Below are positions 27,170 to 36,425 of a stretch of DNA of 64,000 nt, piece after piece. A program made the position numbers and the translations under genes. The stretch is taken from the NCBI RefSeq assembly GCF_003347495.1, contig NZ_QCXY01000006.1, forward strand, positions 62,001-126,000, in the 5' to 3' direction. Source of the DNA: Pleomorphovibrio marinus (GTDB lineage: Bacteria > Bacteroidota > Bacteroidia > Cytophagales > Cyclobacteriaceae). The stretch's first letter is position 1; each line of letters starts with the position of its first letter. The notes beneath the pieces are model-generated. The model did no database searches and was not told where the DNA came from. It saw only the letters and a list, made by a program, of their open reading frames with translations.

Positions 27170-28425
27170 AATACTTGGAGTAGGATAATTCCCAAAGAAA
27201 AAAAGCTTAAAAAAACTATGCCTGCCAAAGCAAGGAGCTTCATTCCTTTTCCGGGTTTTTGGGAGGGAAGGAGGTGTGTGCCAAATACCATTTTGTAATT
27301 CAAAATTGCAATGATTGGTGCCAGAAGGAAGGAAATGGTGGTCGCTATACCTATCAGAAGGTTGAATTGGTTTAGGAAAAAGGCGATTACTGCAAAGCCA
27401 CCTAGGGCAGTCACGGTAAGCCAAACCAAATAACTCCTCGAGGAAGCCGATGTATTTCTGATTACTGCTATCACCTCCGCAGTGGAGCGTGCGTAACCAT
27501 CCATAACCCCTATACAAGTCCCCAGCATAATGGTAAACCCAGCCGCGGCAATAATGTAAAATGTCCATTGCCCCAGATTAGCGGTATAAAGCTGTACAAT
27601 ACCGGTGGCAAAACCCACATTGTTGTCTGGTAATACCTTACCAGTGTCAAACAACAGGAAAGCCCCCATCACCATAAAACAAATAGATAATAGGGCAGAG
27701 ACCCAAAACCCGATGTTGAATTCCAATACTGTTTCCTTGATGCTGGGAGTATATTTGCTTTGACGGATTCTGGCAATGGTCCATAGGCTGTTCCATGTGG
27801 AGGAGTCTATGGCAGATGGCATCCAACCCATGAGGGCAATGATAAATGGCAAGGATTCCATGGACGGTAAAGGAGGAATTGTTCTCAGGATGTTAGGGCT
27901 TTCCGGACCTTTCCATACGGCTATGGCAAAGGCCAATAAGGTGCTGATTAGCATAAAAGAACCGATTACCTTGATTCCCTTATCCAACAAGGAGTACCTT
28001 CCCAAGGATAAAAACAAGTAGCTGAAAAGAAAAAGAAGTAAACTTGGTAAAAAGAAGTTTTTTTCGTCCAATGGGATTTCAAAGAGGTTTTGTAAGAACC
28101 CAGCTGTCACCATAGTTACCGCAGCGTTCACAAAAAACATGGATAGGAGATTTATACCAAGGTACAGGTAAGAGAACCAATGATTGGCTTTGTGATATCC
28201 TGCAATCAGAGATCTTCCCGTTGCAGTGGCATATCGGGAACCGAACTCAAAAAATGGCCATTTAAATATGTTGGCAAACAAGATAAAAAAAACCAAACCA
28301 AATCCATATTCTGCTCCCGCTCGGCTGCTTTGAACCAAATGAGAAACCCCTATGGCTGTGCTGGCAAACAATATTCCCGGCCCCAGCGTTTTCAGGAAGT
28401 TTTTAAAACCCCAATTTTGTCCCAT
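27163..28425 (-). CDS. Nramp-related transporter with a non-canonical TM1 motif
   Basis: 420 residues with eleven predicted helices and the overall Nramp layout. In TM1 the canonical metal-binding DPGN is replaced by GPGILFASTAIGVSHLVQ. In TM6 the usual MPH motif is replaced by MGWMPSAID. Canonical Nramp proteins import Mn2+ or Fe2+ with protons; loss of the Asp/Asn/Met ligands makes that substrate unlikely here. The gene stands alone on the minus strand, downstream of a decayed tail-tube gene. Confidence 0.82.
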   Translation of the reverse strand: MGQNWGFKNFLKTLGPGILFASTAIGVSHLVQSSRAGAEYGFGLVFFILFANIFKWPFFEFGSRYATATGRSLIAGYHKANHWFSYLYLGINLLSMFFVNAAVTMVTAGFLQNLFEIPLDEKNFFLPSLLLFLFSYLFLSLGRYSLLDKGIKVIGSFMLISTLLAFAIAVWKGPESPNILRTIPPLPSMESLPFIIALMGWMPSAIDSSTWNSLWTIARIRQSKYTPSIKETVLEFNIGFWVSALLSICFMVMGAFLLFDTGKVLPDNNVGFATGIVQLYTANLGQWTFYIIAAAGFTIMLGTCIGVMDGYARSTAEVIAVIRNTSASSRSYLVWLTVTALGGFAVIAFFLNQFNLLIGIATTISFLLAPIIAILNYKMVFGTHLLPSQKPGKGMKLLALAGIVFLSFFSLGIILLQVFQ

Positions 28426-28427
28426 TA

Positions 28428-29009
28428 TTATCTTCTGGTACTTATTGTAAGCCTATCATGGGAAATCTCACTAGTCTCTACAGCTACTTTATTGGCGTCT
28501 GGTTGCATGTGTTTATAATTGATTTTTATTTGCCACATGCCTGCCCCGACCTTGTTTCGGGGAACTTGCTTCGGGGGAATCTCGCAAATGTTAATCCTCC
28601 CAGTGTGTGTCGTGCTCGTCATGGTCGATTTCATATCCGTAGAAATGAATAAGGTCGGCCAAACATTATTCAGTATCCGTGACATTGGTTGGGTTGCCCC
28701 CTTCATCACAAGGTTTGATGAACACGTTTTGGCGCTCCAATGGTATTCATTTTAAACTTGTTTTACCACTCCCGGAATTTATTGTCATTTGGATAAACCC
28801 GTTTGTAAATTCACCGTATAGTTTATGCCCTTGCCGGGAATATTGATTGCAGGAAAAACAGGCCTATTGCCAAATCTAAATTCTATAAGATGCTTTATCC
28901 TATCTAAACTGTTTAGCTCTTGAAGCAGAACATCCCAGGCTCCTCCCAAATTAACTTTGAAGTTAAACATTGGAAGTGGCCAATTGCAGTCTTGTTTATT
29001 TTTTGCCAT
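28428..29009 (-). pseudogene. Decayed contractile-tail tube (T4 gp19-like) gene, interrupted by a repeat element
   Basis: The reading starts MAKNKQDCNWPLPMFNFKV and shows the tail-tube pattern (LIEFRFGNRPVF, then NIPGKG). A frameshift near 28803 continues as VYPNDNKFREW and then MNTIG, another shift gives PMSRILNNVWPTLF and STDMK, and after a 126-base insertion DANKVAVETSEISHD. Without the insertion the length is about 152 codons, the normal size of this family (conserved phage tail region protein). At least two frameshifts and several stops make it non-functional. No other phage or injection-system gene is nearby. Confidence 0.78.
28509..28629 (-). repeat. ATGAA-flanked hairpin repeat, copy A
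   Basis: 121 bases, read on the minus strand from ATCGACC to ATAAACAC. Flanks are ATGAA (28630-28634) on the left and ATGCA (28504-28508) on the right. It holds a CCCGAAGCAAGTTCCCCGAA-type G/C hairpin insert. It sits inside the tail-tube pseudogene; removing it with one pentamer restores that reading (M-K-P-D-A-N-K). Confidence 0.85.
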
Positions 29010-29796
29010 TTAATATAACTTATATTCCTGTCATCCGAAACTATTTCCGCTGAATTTCCTTGATTTTGAAAAAATACCAAAACGGGTTGAAATTTCCCAC
29101 TAGAAATTATGAGGTTTAAAGTGACCAAACCCCAAAATAGCATTGCCTAAAATACAAATCTTGTCGGGTAACCGGTAATTTGCCAGTTACTTTCTTTTTT
29201 TCCCGGTGAAATTATTGAAAGTAGGGTGGGTTAGCTCGGACGTGCCCGCTTCTACCAGACCATATAAGGAGGCGGAAATATTTTCGACCTTCGTGACTCT
29301 TGCCGCTGTAAATATGGGGTCCTATCTTTTTTAAACAAAATAGTGAAGTCGGGAAGCCTTAGTCCCAAAGAGCGAAACTTTGAAATAGTTCTATAGAAAT
29401 GGTACAAAACCAGATGAGTGGTCTTCCTCAAAAATTGGAAAAATCCCCCAGTTTTCTTTAAAACAGGTATAATTCTCTAATTTAAGCAGTGTCGGATGAC
29501 AGTAATAGGAATTCATTCCAGACTATGATCACTTATCGGCCAAACTCCCCTTAGTGGTGATAATTATCACTCCTTTTCAATGATGATAATCATCCTATAG
29601 CCCTTTGCTTTTACGTACCTTTAGGAATATACGGATTTTATTTTGAGAGATACCTTCAATATTTAGTTTGTATTTAGAATATTACCTTACCAACTTTCAC
29701 TCAATTTGATAACTAGCCAAATTGAAACCAACCATCCTTATCAAAAATTCAAAAGCCTAGCCATTAAGAAAACAATGTTTAAAACCAATTTCAATT
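29010..29796. other. Gene-poor region of about 790 bases
   Basis: No coding signal is convincing on either strand. Short frames exist, but none has a recognisable pattern. The only clear structure is a pair of dyads near 29557-29594, described separately. The stretch 29220-29480 has no repeats I could identify. It may hold further decayed remains of whatever carried the tail-tube gene. Confidence 0.5.
29557..29594. promoter_or_regulatory. Two CRP/FNR-like dyads upstream of the AraC-type gene
   Basis: GTGATAATTATCAC (29557-29570) is a perfect 14-base palindrome containing TGAT-N4-ATCA, the half-site layout of FNR/DNR-type regulators. GATGATAATCATC (29582-29594) is a second dyad around a central A, 11 bases further on. 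They lie about 200-240 bases before the AraC-type gene. A CRP/FNR-type regulator is encoded at 30542, which makes it a candidate ligand. Binding is inference. Confidence 0.5.
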
Positions 29797-30384
29797 ATGA
29801 TTATCAATATCAAAAACATGGTCAGCCTTCGATGTATTTTAAAAGTGAAGGAAGAATTGTACAAACTCGATATTAATTTCCATCAAGTGAGGTTGGGTGA
29901 AGTAATAACTGTATTCCAAGTTGACAAAGCGAGAATTAACCTTCTGAAAGAAACTCTTTTGAATTCGGGTCTTGAAATTGTTGAGGATAAAAAACCAATT
30001 TTGGTGGAAAAAGTTAAAGCCTGCGTAGTGGAATATTTTGATTTTAGCAAGGAAGTTCCTTTGGCTAAATTTTCGGATTATTTGCGGGAAGAGTTAAAAC
30101 TAAATTATAACTACATAGCGAATGTTTTTTCTGAAATGACAGGTTTAACCATAGGGAAGTATTTACTTCTTTATAAAATTGAAAAAGCTAAAGAAATGAT
30201 TAGTTATGGAGAAATGAATTTCACTGAAATTGCCTATAAACTTAACTTCAGTAGTATAGCCCATTTTTCAAATTCTTTTAAGAGTATTTATGGAAACACC
30301 CCATCAGAGTATAAGTGTGGGGAAAAAATGAGAATTAAAGTAGAAAACCTGGTGCAATTTGCAAATAAGCAGGAAATTGATTAG
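29797..30384 (+). CDS. AraC-type transcription regulator, small form
   Basis: 195 residues. The C-terminal half (about 90-180) is an AraC double helix-turn-helix: LNYNYIANVFSEMTGLTIGK, then MNFTEIAYKLNFSSIAHFSN and FKSIYGNTPSEYK. The N-terminal 70 residues (VSLRCILKVKEELYKLD...) resemble a ferredoxin-like fold such as a heavy-metal-associated domain without the CxxC metal ligands; this is inference. The gene is followed by the receiver-CRP gene, which seems to have its own promoter. Confidence 0.85.
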   Translation: MIINIKNMVSLRCILKVKEELYKLDINFHQVRLGEVITVFQVDKARINLLKETLLNSGLEIVEDKKPILVEKVKACVVEYFDFSKEVPLAKFSDYLREELKLNYNYIANVFSEMTGLTIGKYLLLYKIEKAKEMISYGEMNFTEIAYKLNFSSIAHFSNSFKSIYGNTPSEYKCGEKMRIKVENLVQFANKQEID

Positions 30385-30506
30385 TTTAATCAGACTTAAG
30401 GGGTTGAGATTTGACCTAGGATTGACCATTAATGTTAGATTCAACCAATCAGTGCTTGGTATAATACGGGAATAACCTGACCTGTTACACCGTATCATAG
30501 ATAGGG

Positions 30507-30514
30507 TATCTTTG
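30507..30514 (+). promoter_or_regulatory. Likely -7 element of the receiver-CRP gene
   Basis: TATCTTTG matches TAnnTTTG and ends 27 bases before the ATG at 30542. No exact TTTG is seen at the expected -33 distance. Confidence 0.5.
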
Positions 30515-30541
30515 ATATACAAGCATCTTTCCAATTTGTAG

Positions 30542-31603
30542 ATGAAGTCCACCATATTGATCTTTGAAGACAATAGAGATAGATTAAAGCATTTGACGGA
30601 TGTTTTAAAGTTAGATGGTTATGATGTAATTCCCGTAGGAAATTGGTCTGAGTGGATTAGCCTAAACAGCAAAATCAGACCGGACTTAATCATCTGCAAC
30701 CTTTTTATCCCAGATATGGATGGGTTTGGCATATTCCACTTGCTTTCCAGAAACTCTTCCACTGCTGATATCCCTTTTATTTTTCTCTCCGAAGAATTTG
30801 ACATTGCCACTTTCAGAAAAGTAATGGGGATTGGAGCAGACGATTTTTTCTCCATTCCATTTGAAGATTTAGAATTGCTGCAAGCAGTAGAGGTAAGGTT
30901 GAAGAAAAACAAAAAAATAAAATCGCAGTTCGGCGAATTCCAAACTGGGGAAAAAGATTTTTTTGACAAGGGAAGTTTGCTCAATGCATTTCAAAAATAT
31001 TCCGATTCACACTCCCGAAAGTATTTAAAGAAAAAAGAGTTGCTATTCATGGAAGGTTCCCATCCATTTGAACTCTATTATATTATCAAGGGAGGATTAA
31101 AGACTTATAGGTTAACCCAAGATGGTAAACAACTGATCACCGGCCTTCATTACTCCAGACAATTTGTAGGCTACCAGCCAATATTGAACAGGACTCCTTA
31201 TCAAGAAAGCGCACAGGCAATGAGCAGTACAGAGGTTTATGTCATCCCAAAGGAGGATTTTGAGCATATGGTGTTCAATAACCGGCAGGTTTCTTCCCAC
31301 TTTATAAAATTAATTTCCAGTGATTTATTCGATACCGAAAAGCGGTTGATTGAGTTGGCGTATTTGTCTATTCGGCAAAGGCTGGCCATTACATTGGTCC
31401 ATCTCTATAACCAGCAGAAGGTAGGGGAGAAACCTGTGCCTGCCATCCTTATCAGTAGAAAGGACTTATCCAATATTCTAGGCACTGCACATGAATCACT
31501 GAACAGGATAATAGCAGATTTCAAAAATGAGGGCCTTATAGAGATCATCGATGGGGGGTTTAGGATAGAAAAATTGGACAAACTTCAGGAATTGCATCAT
31601 TAA
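30542..31603 (+). CDS. Receiver-like domain fused to a CRP/FNR-type regulator
   Basis: 353 residues. Residues 1-120 form a response-regulator receiver fold (ILIFEDNRDRL, RPDLIICNLFIPDMDG), but the phospho-acceptor Asp is Asn53. Residues about 150-260 are a cyclic-nucleotide-binding-type domain (ELLFMEGSHPFELYYIIKGG). Residues about 270-353 carry a CRP-type winged helix-turn-helix (SRKDLSNILGTAHESLNRII). The recognition helix keeps Glu and Arg of the FNR E-x-x-S-R motif. It may bind the TGAT-type dyads upstream of the neighbouring gene. Receiver output by phosphorylation is doubtful. Confidence 0.87.
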   Translation: MKSTILIFEDNRDRLKHLTDVLKLDGYDVIPVGNWSEWISLNSKIRPDLIICNLFIPDMDGFGIFHLLSRNSSTADIPFIFLSEEFDIATFRKVMGIGADDFFSIPFEDLELLQAVEVRLKKNKKIKSQFGEFQTGEKDFFDKGSLLNAFQKYSDSHSRKYLKKKELLFMEGSHPFELYYIIKGGLKTYRLTQDGKQLITGLHYSRQFVGYQPILNRTPYQESAQAMSSTEVYVIPKEDFEHMVFNNRQVSSHFIKLISSDLFDTEKRLIELAYLSIRQRLAITLVHLYNQQKVGEKPVPAILISRKDLSNILGTAHESLNRIIADFKNEGLIEIIDGGFRIEKLDKLQELHH

Positions 31604-32088
31604 CTGGGGGGAACCTGTTTGGTTGGTACTGCTTTATTAAAATACGGGGTCCTTTTTATCTACTCCTTAATCCAAAAATAGGCCAAAGGACTTCGGGGCC
31701 CTAAAAGATCTGCGGCAGAATATATTTCCAGCAAGGATTTGGTCAAAGATTAAAGCAGTTTCATTAAATATTTTCAATAAAAACAATATTTTAAATTAAC
31801 CAATGTGTTTTAAATGTAAATTTATATGTTTTTTTTAAAATAGAAGGTAATGTAATTTTTCCAGCTTTGTAAAGGCCAAGGCGTCACTAATTTGAATCCA
31901 CTTTTCCTAAACTGAAAAACTAAAACCACAATTTGAATTATTCTTATCTGAAAAAAAAAAGAGGTTGCTTATGGCTGAGGAAAATAAATCTTAAAAAAAA
32001 TATTTTGGTTGATAGGTAAGGTAATTTTTTCAGAAGTATTTTTTCACACCATTTTCAAGGGAGATTCCTTAGAAATTGGTGTTTTTTT
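31604..32088. other. A/T-rich intergenic region between convergent genes
   Basis: About 485 bases between the convergent receiver-CRP gene and the DUF4954 gene. It is very A/T-rich with long A and T runs (31820-32100). No coding frame, strong hairpin or repeat copy was seen. Confidence 0.6.
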
Positions 32089-34293
32089 TTAATGGGTTTT
32101 CCATTTTTGAATTTTGGCCAAAAAGGCATCAGTATCCGCTTTATCCTGTTTGATAAAACTGTTGTCCTCAAATGCCCCTACTATAAGATCTCTTTCCTCC
32201 AGGGAGTCGTATACCAGGTTTCTAAACGGGTTATCATAATCTTTTTTTCGGGAAAGGTAGACCTGTTCGCTTAGATAAGACCGTGTATTTGCAGCCTGAT
32301 TCAACACCTCTAGCCAGTCATTTTTCGAAAAACTGCCTTTGGATTTTCCCAATGAGAGCAAGAGTACATCAAAAGCATGACGAGCCTTCCAAAAAGGATA
32401 TTTTTCCTGCTGGTCGGAATAAAACTGGTGTACCTGATCCCAGCCTTTTATTCCTCCTTCCTTGATTGCAATTACTAACTTTTCTTGAACTCTGCCTGGC
32501 AACAGTTGTCCTCCCACATTTTGCCAATCCCATTGTATATGCTCTTCGGGTATTAGTTGACCTATTTCTTCAAATTCAGGAAAAGGGGCATTGTCAAAGA
32601 AATTCATGGTTGTTTCAACAGCGTATAAGGCCAATAAATCACGATAAATTCCCCAAGCTTGGGGGACTTTTATAAGTTGTACTTGCCTTTTACTATTCTC
32701 CCATCCTTCTACAAAATAATCCATATTTATCAAAATGGGGTCTTTTCGTATTAGCAAGTAGGCTCCTTTTTCCCTGCATTCCTCGGAACTGAAATCCCCA
32801 TTGGGGTGATTTAGGCTTAAAAATGCATTTCCGGTAGCTTCTTCAAGGATTTCCAGTCCATCAAAAACCTCTTGTATGGAGTCGGGAGCCAAATAAGCAT
32901 ATTCTAGGTGTTGGGTCTTTTCACTTCTTCTGTCTCTATCTTCGTATTTCCAGGAATTTCTGGCTAGGGCATACATGTTGTACATCATCCAATACGCCGG
33001 CATTACAATCAATCTATTGGTATGCAACTGGTTACTTACCAAGCTAAAAGGAAGTTTGATGTTTAGTTCCGCTGGGTATTCTCCTTTTGCTACTATGTTG
33101 AAGGATGCAAACTTTGAATTGTGCTTGAGGCTTACGCATAGTCCAGGCCAAAAGCCCCTTCCAGCAATGATTTCGCCATCTGCACCCCTGGAATTGTGAT
33201 TGGATCCTACAGTGGCACCGGCAGCCATGTTGCTTTGACCTAGTACAAGAGCGGCACAGAGAAAGGAATTATTATGGTGCTGTTCGTGAGCCGGAAATAT
33301 TAAGGAGTTCAACACTTCACAGCAGGAGATGGTTGAATTGTTGCCCAAATAGGAATTGATAAGTCTGGCTCCATATTTTAGCTGGGAGTGTGAGGCCATA
33401 ACAAACCTCACCGCCTTTACACCATAAAATATTCTACAACCCTCACTTATTATGCCATTGACCAATTCACACCCTTCACCTACTTGAGAGGTAGCAGTCT
33501 CGGAAGAGTGTATGGTCAGGTTCTTCAATTTGTTTGCCCCTTTAATATAAGCATCTGACCCAACCCAAACATCCTTTATGATTAAGCAGTTTTTTATGAT
33601 GGATCTATCCCCCACCTTCCCGTAATAGCCCCTTTTGCTGTCAAATCCATTTTGGGTGAATTCAATCAACCTTTCCTGAAACTCCCGGTCGGTTCGAAAC
33701 CGGCTCCAAATCCATGCATCTCCTGGTAGCATGCCACTAAAAGGCACAATTTTCCTTCCACCATTTTCATTACATACTTCCAGCCAAATCCTTACGGAGG
33801 AATCTTCTCCTTCTTTTAGAATACCATTCCCAAACTTTGCATAGTTGGTAGTTGACATTTCGTTTACGTTTACCAATACCACCTCATTTCCCAGTATGTA
33901 ATGGGAGAGGTAATTGACGTTATCCACTACCACATTGTCACCTAAGTCGCAACTGATGATGGTACTGTTGTAAAGCCCTACTGCCATTCTCAGGTTATGG
34001 TACTCTAAAAAACAAGCTTCCAATTTACCAATTCGGACTAAACCAAAAAACTTACAGTTCTTTACCAGTTCGGGATCAAATAAATCCGCTACCAAAATTT
34101 TGTTCCAATCGTCCGATTGGTTTCGGTTTCGGACCAGTATCTCAATTTCCCGGGCACTCAATTTCCGGTAATTTGTGCCGCTTCTATTTTGTTTGTTTCT
34201 CAGGTAGTACTCGTCTTCCCCTTCAGGAAGATAGGGGTTGGGGATAAAGTTATATCCTAATGTTGATAATGGATGTTTCCTGATCTGGTTCAT
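32089..34293 (-). CDS. DUF4954 family protein (left-handed beta-helix)
   Basis: 734 residues. The central half (about 55-400) has the hexapeptide-like repetition of a left-handed parallel beta-helix (CDLGDNVVVDNVNYLS, VGDRSIIKNCLIIKDVWVGSDAYI, VGEGCELVNGIISEGCRIF), the fold of sugar nucleotide acyl/acetyltransferases. GSNHNSRGADGEI is a conserved block. The C-terminal 300 residues are helical and of unknown role. It starts 15 bases after glmS, on the same strand, so it is probably in the glmS operon. Function unknown; the link to amino-sugar supply is inference. Confidence 0.85.
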   Translation of the reverse strand: MNQIRKHPLSTLGYNFIPNPYLPEGEDEYYLRNKQNRSGTNYRKLSAREIEILVRNRNQSDDWNKILVADLFDPELVKNCKFFGLVRIGKLEACFLEYHNLRMAVGLYNSTIISCDLGDNVVVDNVNYLSHYILGNEVVLVNVNEMSTTNYAKFGNGILKEGEDSSVRIWLEVCNENGGRKIVPFSGMLPGDAWIWSRFRTDREFQERLIEFTQNGFDSKRGYYGKVGDRSIIKNCLIIKDVWVGSDAYIKGANKLKNLTIHSSETATSQVGEGCELVNGIISEGCRIFYGVKAVRFVMASHSQLKYGARLINSYLGNNSTISCCEVLNSLIFPAHEQHHNNSFLCAALVLGQSNMAAGATVGSNHNSRGADGEIIAGRGFWPGLCVSLKHNSKFASFNIVAKGEYPAELNIKLPFSLVSNQLHTNRLIVMPAYWMMYNMYALARNSWKYEDRDRRSEKTQHLEYAYLAPDSIQEVFDGLEILEEATGNAFLSLNHPNGDFSSEECREKGAYLLIRKDPILINMDYFVEGWENSKRQVQLIKVPQAWGIYRDLLALYAVETTMNFFDNAPFPEFEEIGQLIPEEHIQWDWQNVGGQLLPGRVQEKLVIAIKEGGIKGWDQVHQFYSDQQEKYPFWKARHAFDVLLLSLGKSKGSFSKNDWLEVLNQAANTRSYLSEQVYLSRKKDYDNPFRNLVYDSLEERDLIVGAFEDNSFIKQDKADTDAFLAKIQKWKTH

Positions 34294-34308
34294 GTATTGG
34301 GTGATTAT

Positions 34309-36144
34309 TTATTCCACAGTTACAGATTTGGCCAGGTTACGTGGTTTGTCCACATCAAGCCCCTTGGCTACACCGATATAATAGGCCAATAATTGCAAGG
34401 GAATTACGCTGAGAAGCGGGGCTACTAGCTCATCTGCCTGAGGCACCACCATTACATCGTCAGCCACTTCCTTAAACAGGGTATCTCCCTCTGTTATCAC
34501 TGCGATGACCTTCCCTTTTCTCGCCTTTATTTCTTGAGCATTACTAAGGATTTTCTCATGATATGCATCCTTGGTAGCCACAAAAACTACCGGTAGGGAT
34601 TCTTCTACCAAGGCAATGGGCCCATGTTTCATCTCAGCCGCAGGATATCCTTCAGCGTGAATATAAGAAATCTCTTTAAGTTTCAATGCACCTTCAAGCG
34701 CAATAGGGAAATTATACCCCCTTCCCAAATAAAGAAAATCCCTGGCATCTTGGTATTTTTCCGCTAGGCGTCTTATTGATTCTGTTTCTTGGAGGATCAG
34801 GGAAACCTTGTCAGGGATTTCATGGAGCTCATTGATCAAATGTAGGTACCGGGTTTGGTCTATGGTCTTTTTGGTATATGCAATCCTGAGCGCGATCATA
34901 GTAAGAATCACTAGCTGTGCCGTGAAGGCCTTCGTGGAAGCCACTCCAATTTCAGGCCCGGCATGGGTGTAGGCACCAGCATGCGACTGTCTGGAAATGC
35001 TGGAGCCAACTACATTGACCACACCGAAAATAAAGGCCTTGTTTTCCTTGGCCTTTTCTATGGCTACCAGGGTGTCTGCCGTTTCTCCACTTTGGGAGAT
35101 TGCAATAATTACATCGCCTTCGTTTACCACTGGGTTTCTGTACCTGAATTCAGAGGCGTATTCTACCTCTACAGGTATTCTACAAAGTTCCTCTATTACA
35201 TACTCGGCTATCAACCCGGCATGCCAGGAGGTGCCGCAGGCAATTATCAAAATCCTGTTGGCATTTACCAACTGATCCAAATGTTTGTCTACCCCCTCCA
35301 TTCGGATACTGCCAATTTTGGCATCAAGCCTTCCTCGTAGGCAGTCATAAATACTTACAGGCTGATCAAAAATCTCCTTTAGCATGAAATGTTCAAACCC
35401 TTCCTTCTCTATCGCCGCAAGCTCCATGTCTAATTGGGTGATTTCCGGTGTAACCCTTTCATTTCCCAGGTTTTTAAGAATGAGTTCATCCGGTCTTACG
35501 ATGGCTAACTCATAGTCATTGATATAAACCACCTCCTTGGTGTACTCCACAATTGGGGTGGCGTCTGAAGCCAGAAAATGTTCCCCCTTTCCTATACCAA
35601 TTACCAGTGGACTGCCTTTTCGGGCTGCAATAAGCGTTTGCGGATCATCCTCATTGAGTAGTATGATTACATATGCTCCGACTACCCTTTTCAGGGCTAT
35701 CCTGACCGCCTCTTCTAATGAAACACCATGATTGAGGTATATATCCTCGATGAATTTCAATAGCACCTCCGTATCGGTGTCACTTTCAAACTTGTAACCT
35801 TTTTTCAGTAAGTCCTGCTTTAGCAGAGAATAGTTTTCTATGATACCATTGTGTACCATGGTTAATTTTCCATTGGTGGATTTGTGGGGGTGGGCGTTTC
35901 TGTCAGAGGGTTCCCCATGAGTAGCCCAACGAGTATGACCTATTCCTGCTTTTGCCTTCAGTTCTATTCCAATGAGTGACTCCTCCAATGCCGCAACCTT
36001 TCCCATTTTCTTGAATATTTTCATGCCGTGGTTTACCAAGGCAATCCCTGCACTATCATACCCTCTATATTCCAATCTTTTTAGGCCTTTCAAAATTACA
36101 GGATAAGCATCTCTGTCTCCTGTGTAAGCAACAATTCCGCACAT
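34309..36144 (-). CDS. glmS: Glutamine-fructose-6-phosphate aminotransferase
   Basis: A 611-residue enzyme making glucosamine-6-phosphate, the entry to peptidoglycan and LPS amino sugars. The N-terminal amidotransferase begins MCGIVAYTG with the catalytic Cys after the initiator Met, and has GHTRWATHGEPS. Two SIS domains follow (ACGTSWHAG, SQSGETADTL) with the C-terminal loop ending KSVTVE. Length is normal. There is no glmS ribozyme-like leader that I can see. It is followed closely by DUF4954. Confidence 0.97.
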   Translation of the reverse strand: MCGIVAYTGDRDAYPVILKGLKRLEYRGYDSAGIALVNHGMKIFKKMGKVAALEESLIGIELKAKAGIGHTRWATHGEPSDRNAHPHKSTNGKLTMVHNGIIENYSLLKQDLLKKGYKFESDTDTEVLLKFIEDIYLNHGVSLEEAVRIALKRVVGAYVIILLNEDDPQTLIAARKGSPLVIGIGKGEHFLASDATPIVEYTKEVVYINDYELAIVRPDELILKNLGNERVTPEITQLDMELAAIEKEGFEHFMLKEIFDQPVSIYDCLRGRLDAKIGSIRMEGVDKHLDQLVNANRILIIACGTSWHAGLIAEYVIEELCRIPVEVEYASEFRYRNPVVNEGDVIIAISQSGETADTLVAIEKAKENKAFIFGVVNVVGSSISRQSHAGAYTHAGPEIGVASTKAFTAQLVILTMIALRIAYTKKTIDQTRYLHLINELHEIPDKVSLILQETESIRRLAEKYQDARDFLYLGRGYNFPIALEGALKLKEISYIHAEGYPAAEMKHGPIALVEESLPVVFVATKDAYHEKILSNAQEIKARKGKVIAVITEGDTLFKEVADDVMVVPQADELVAPLLSVIPLQLLAYYIGVAKGLDVDKPRNLAKSVTVE

Positions 36145-36425
36145 GATTTTCCCGGTTAAAACGTAAAGTAAAAGTAAGGATCGCTAAAGAATGCCGAAAG
36201 TAAACGCAAAAAGGTGGAATTAACAAAATCATGTTTTTGCAAAATTTCCTTTCAAAAATTTAACCAAAAAGAAATAAATAAAAAAAAGTACTAAGTGGTA
36301 ACAGGTTGATAAAAAATCAAAAAAGCCATAGCCTATAATTAGAAAATTATTATAGGGAGGCTTGGTAGTTTTGGTAAGTTTAATGTAAAATATGGATTAG
36401 AATAGGATAAAATTGGAAATCACGG

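Noticed and set aside
28785-29009. Intact small gene of 74 residues
   Set aside because: It is only the first half of the frameshifted tail-tube pseudogene; the rest continues in other frames.
36145-36425. glmS-type riboswitch/ribozyme or other leader RNA upstream of glmS
   Set aside because: The stretch is A/T-rich without conserved motifs, and this phylum is not known for the glmS ribozyme.
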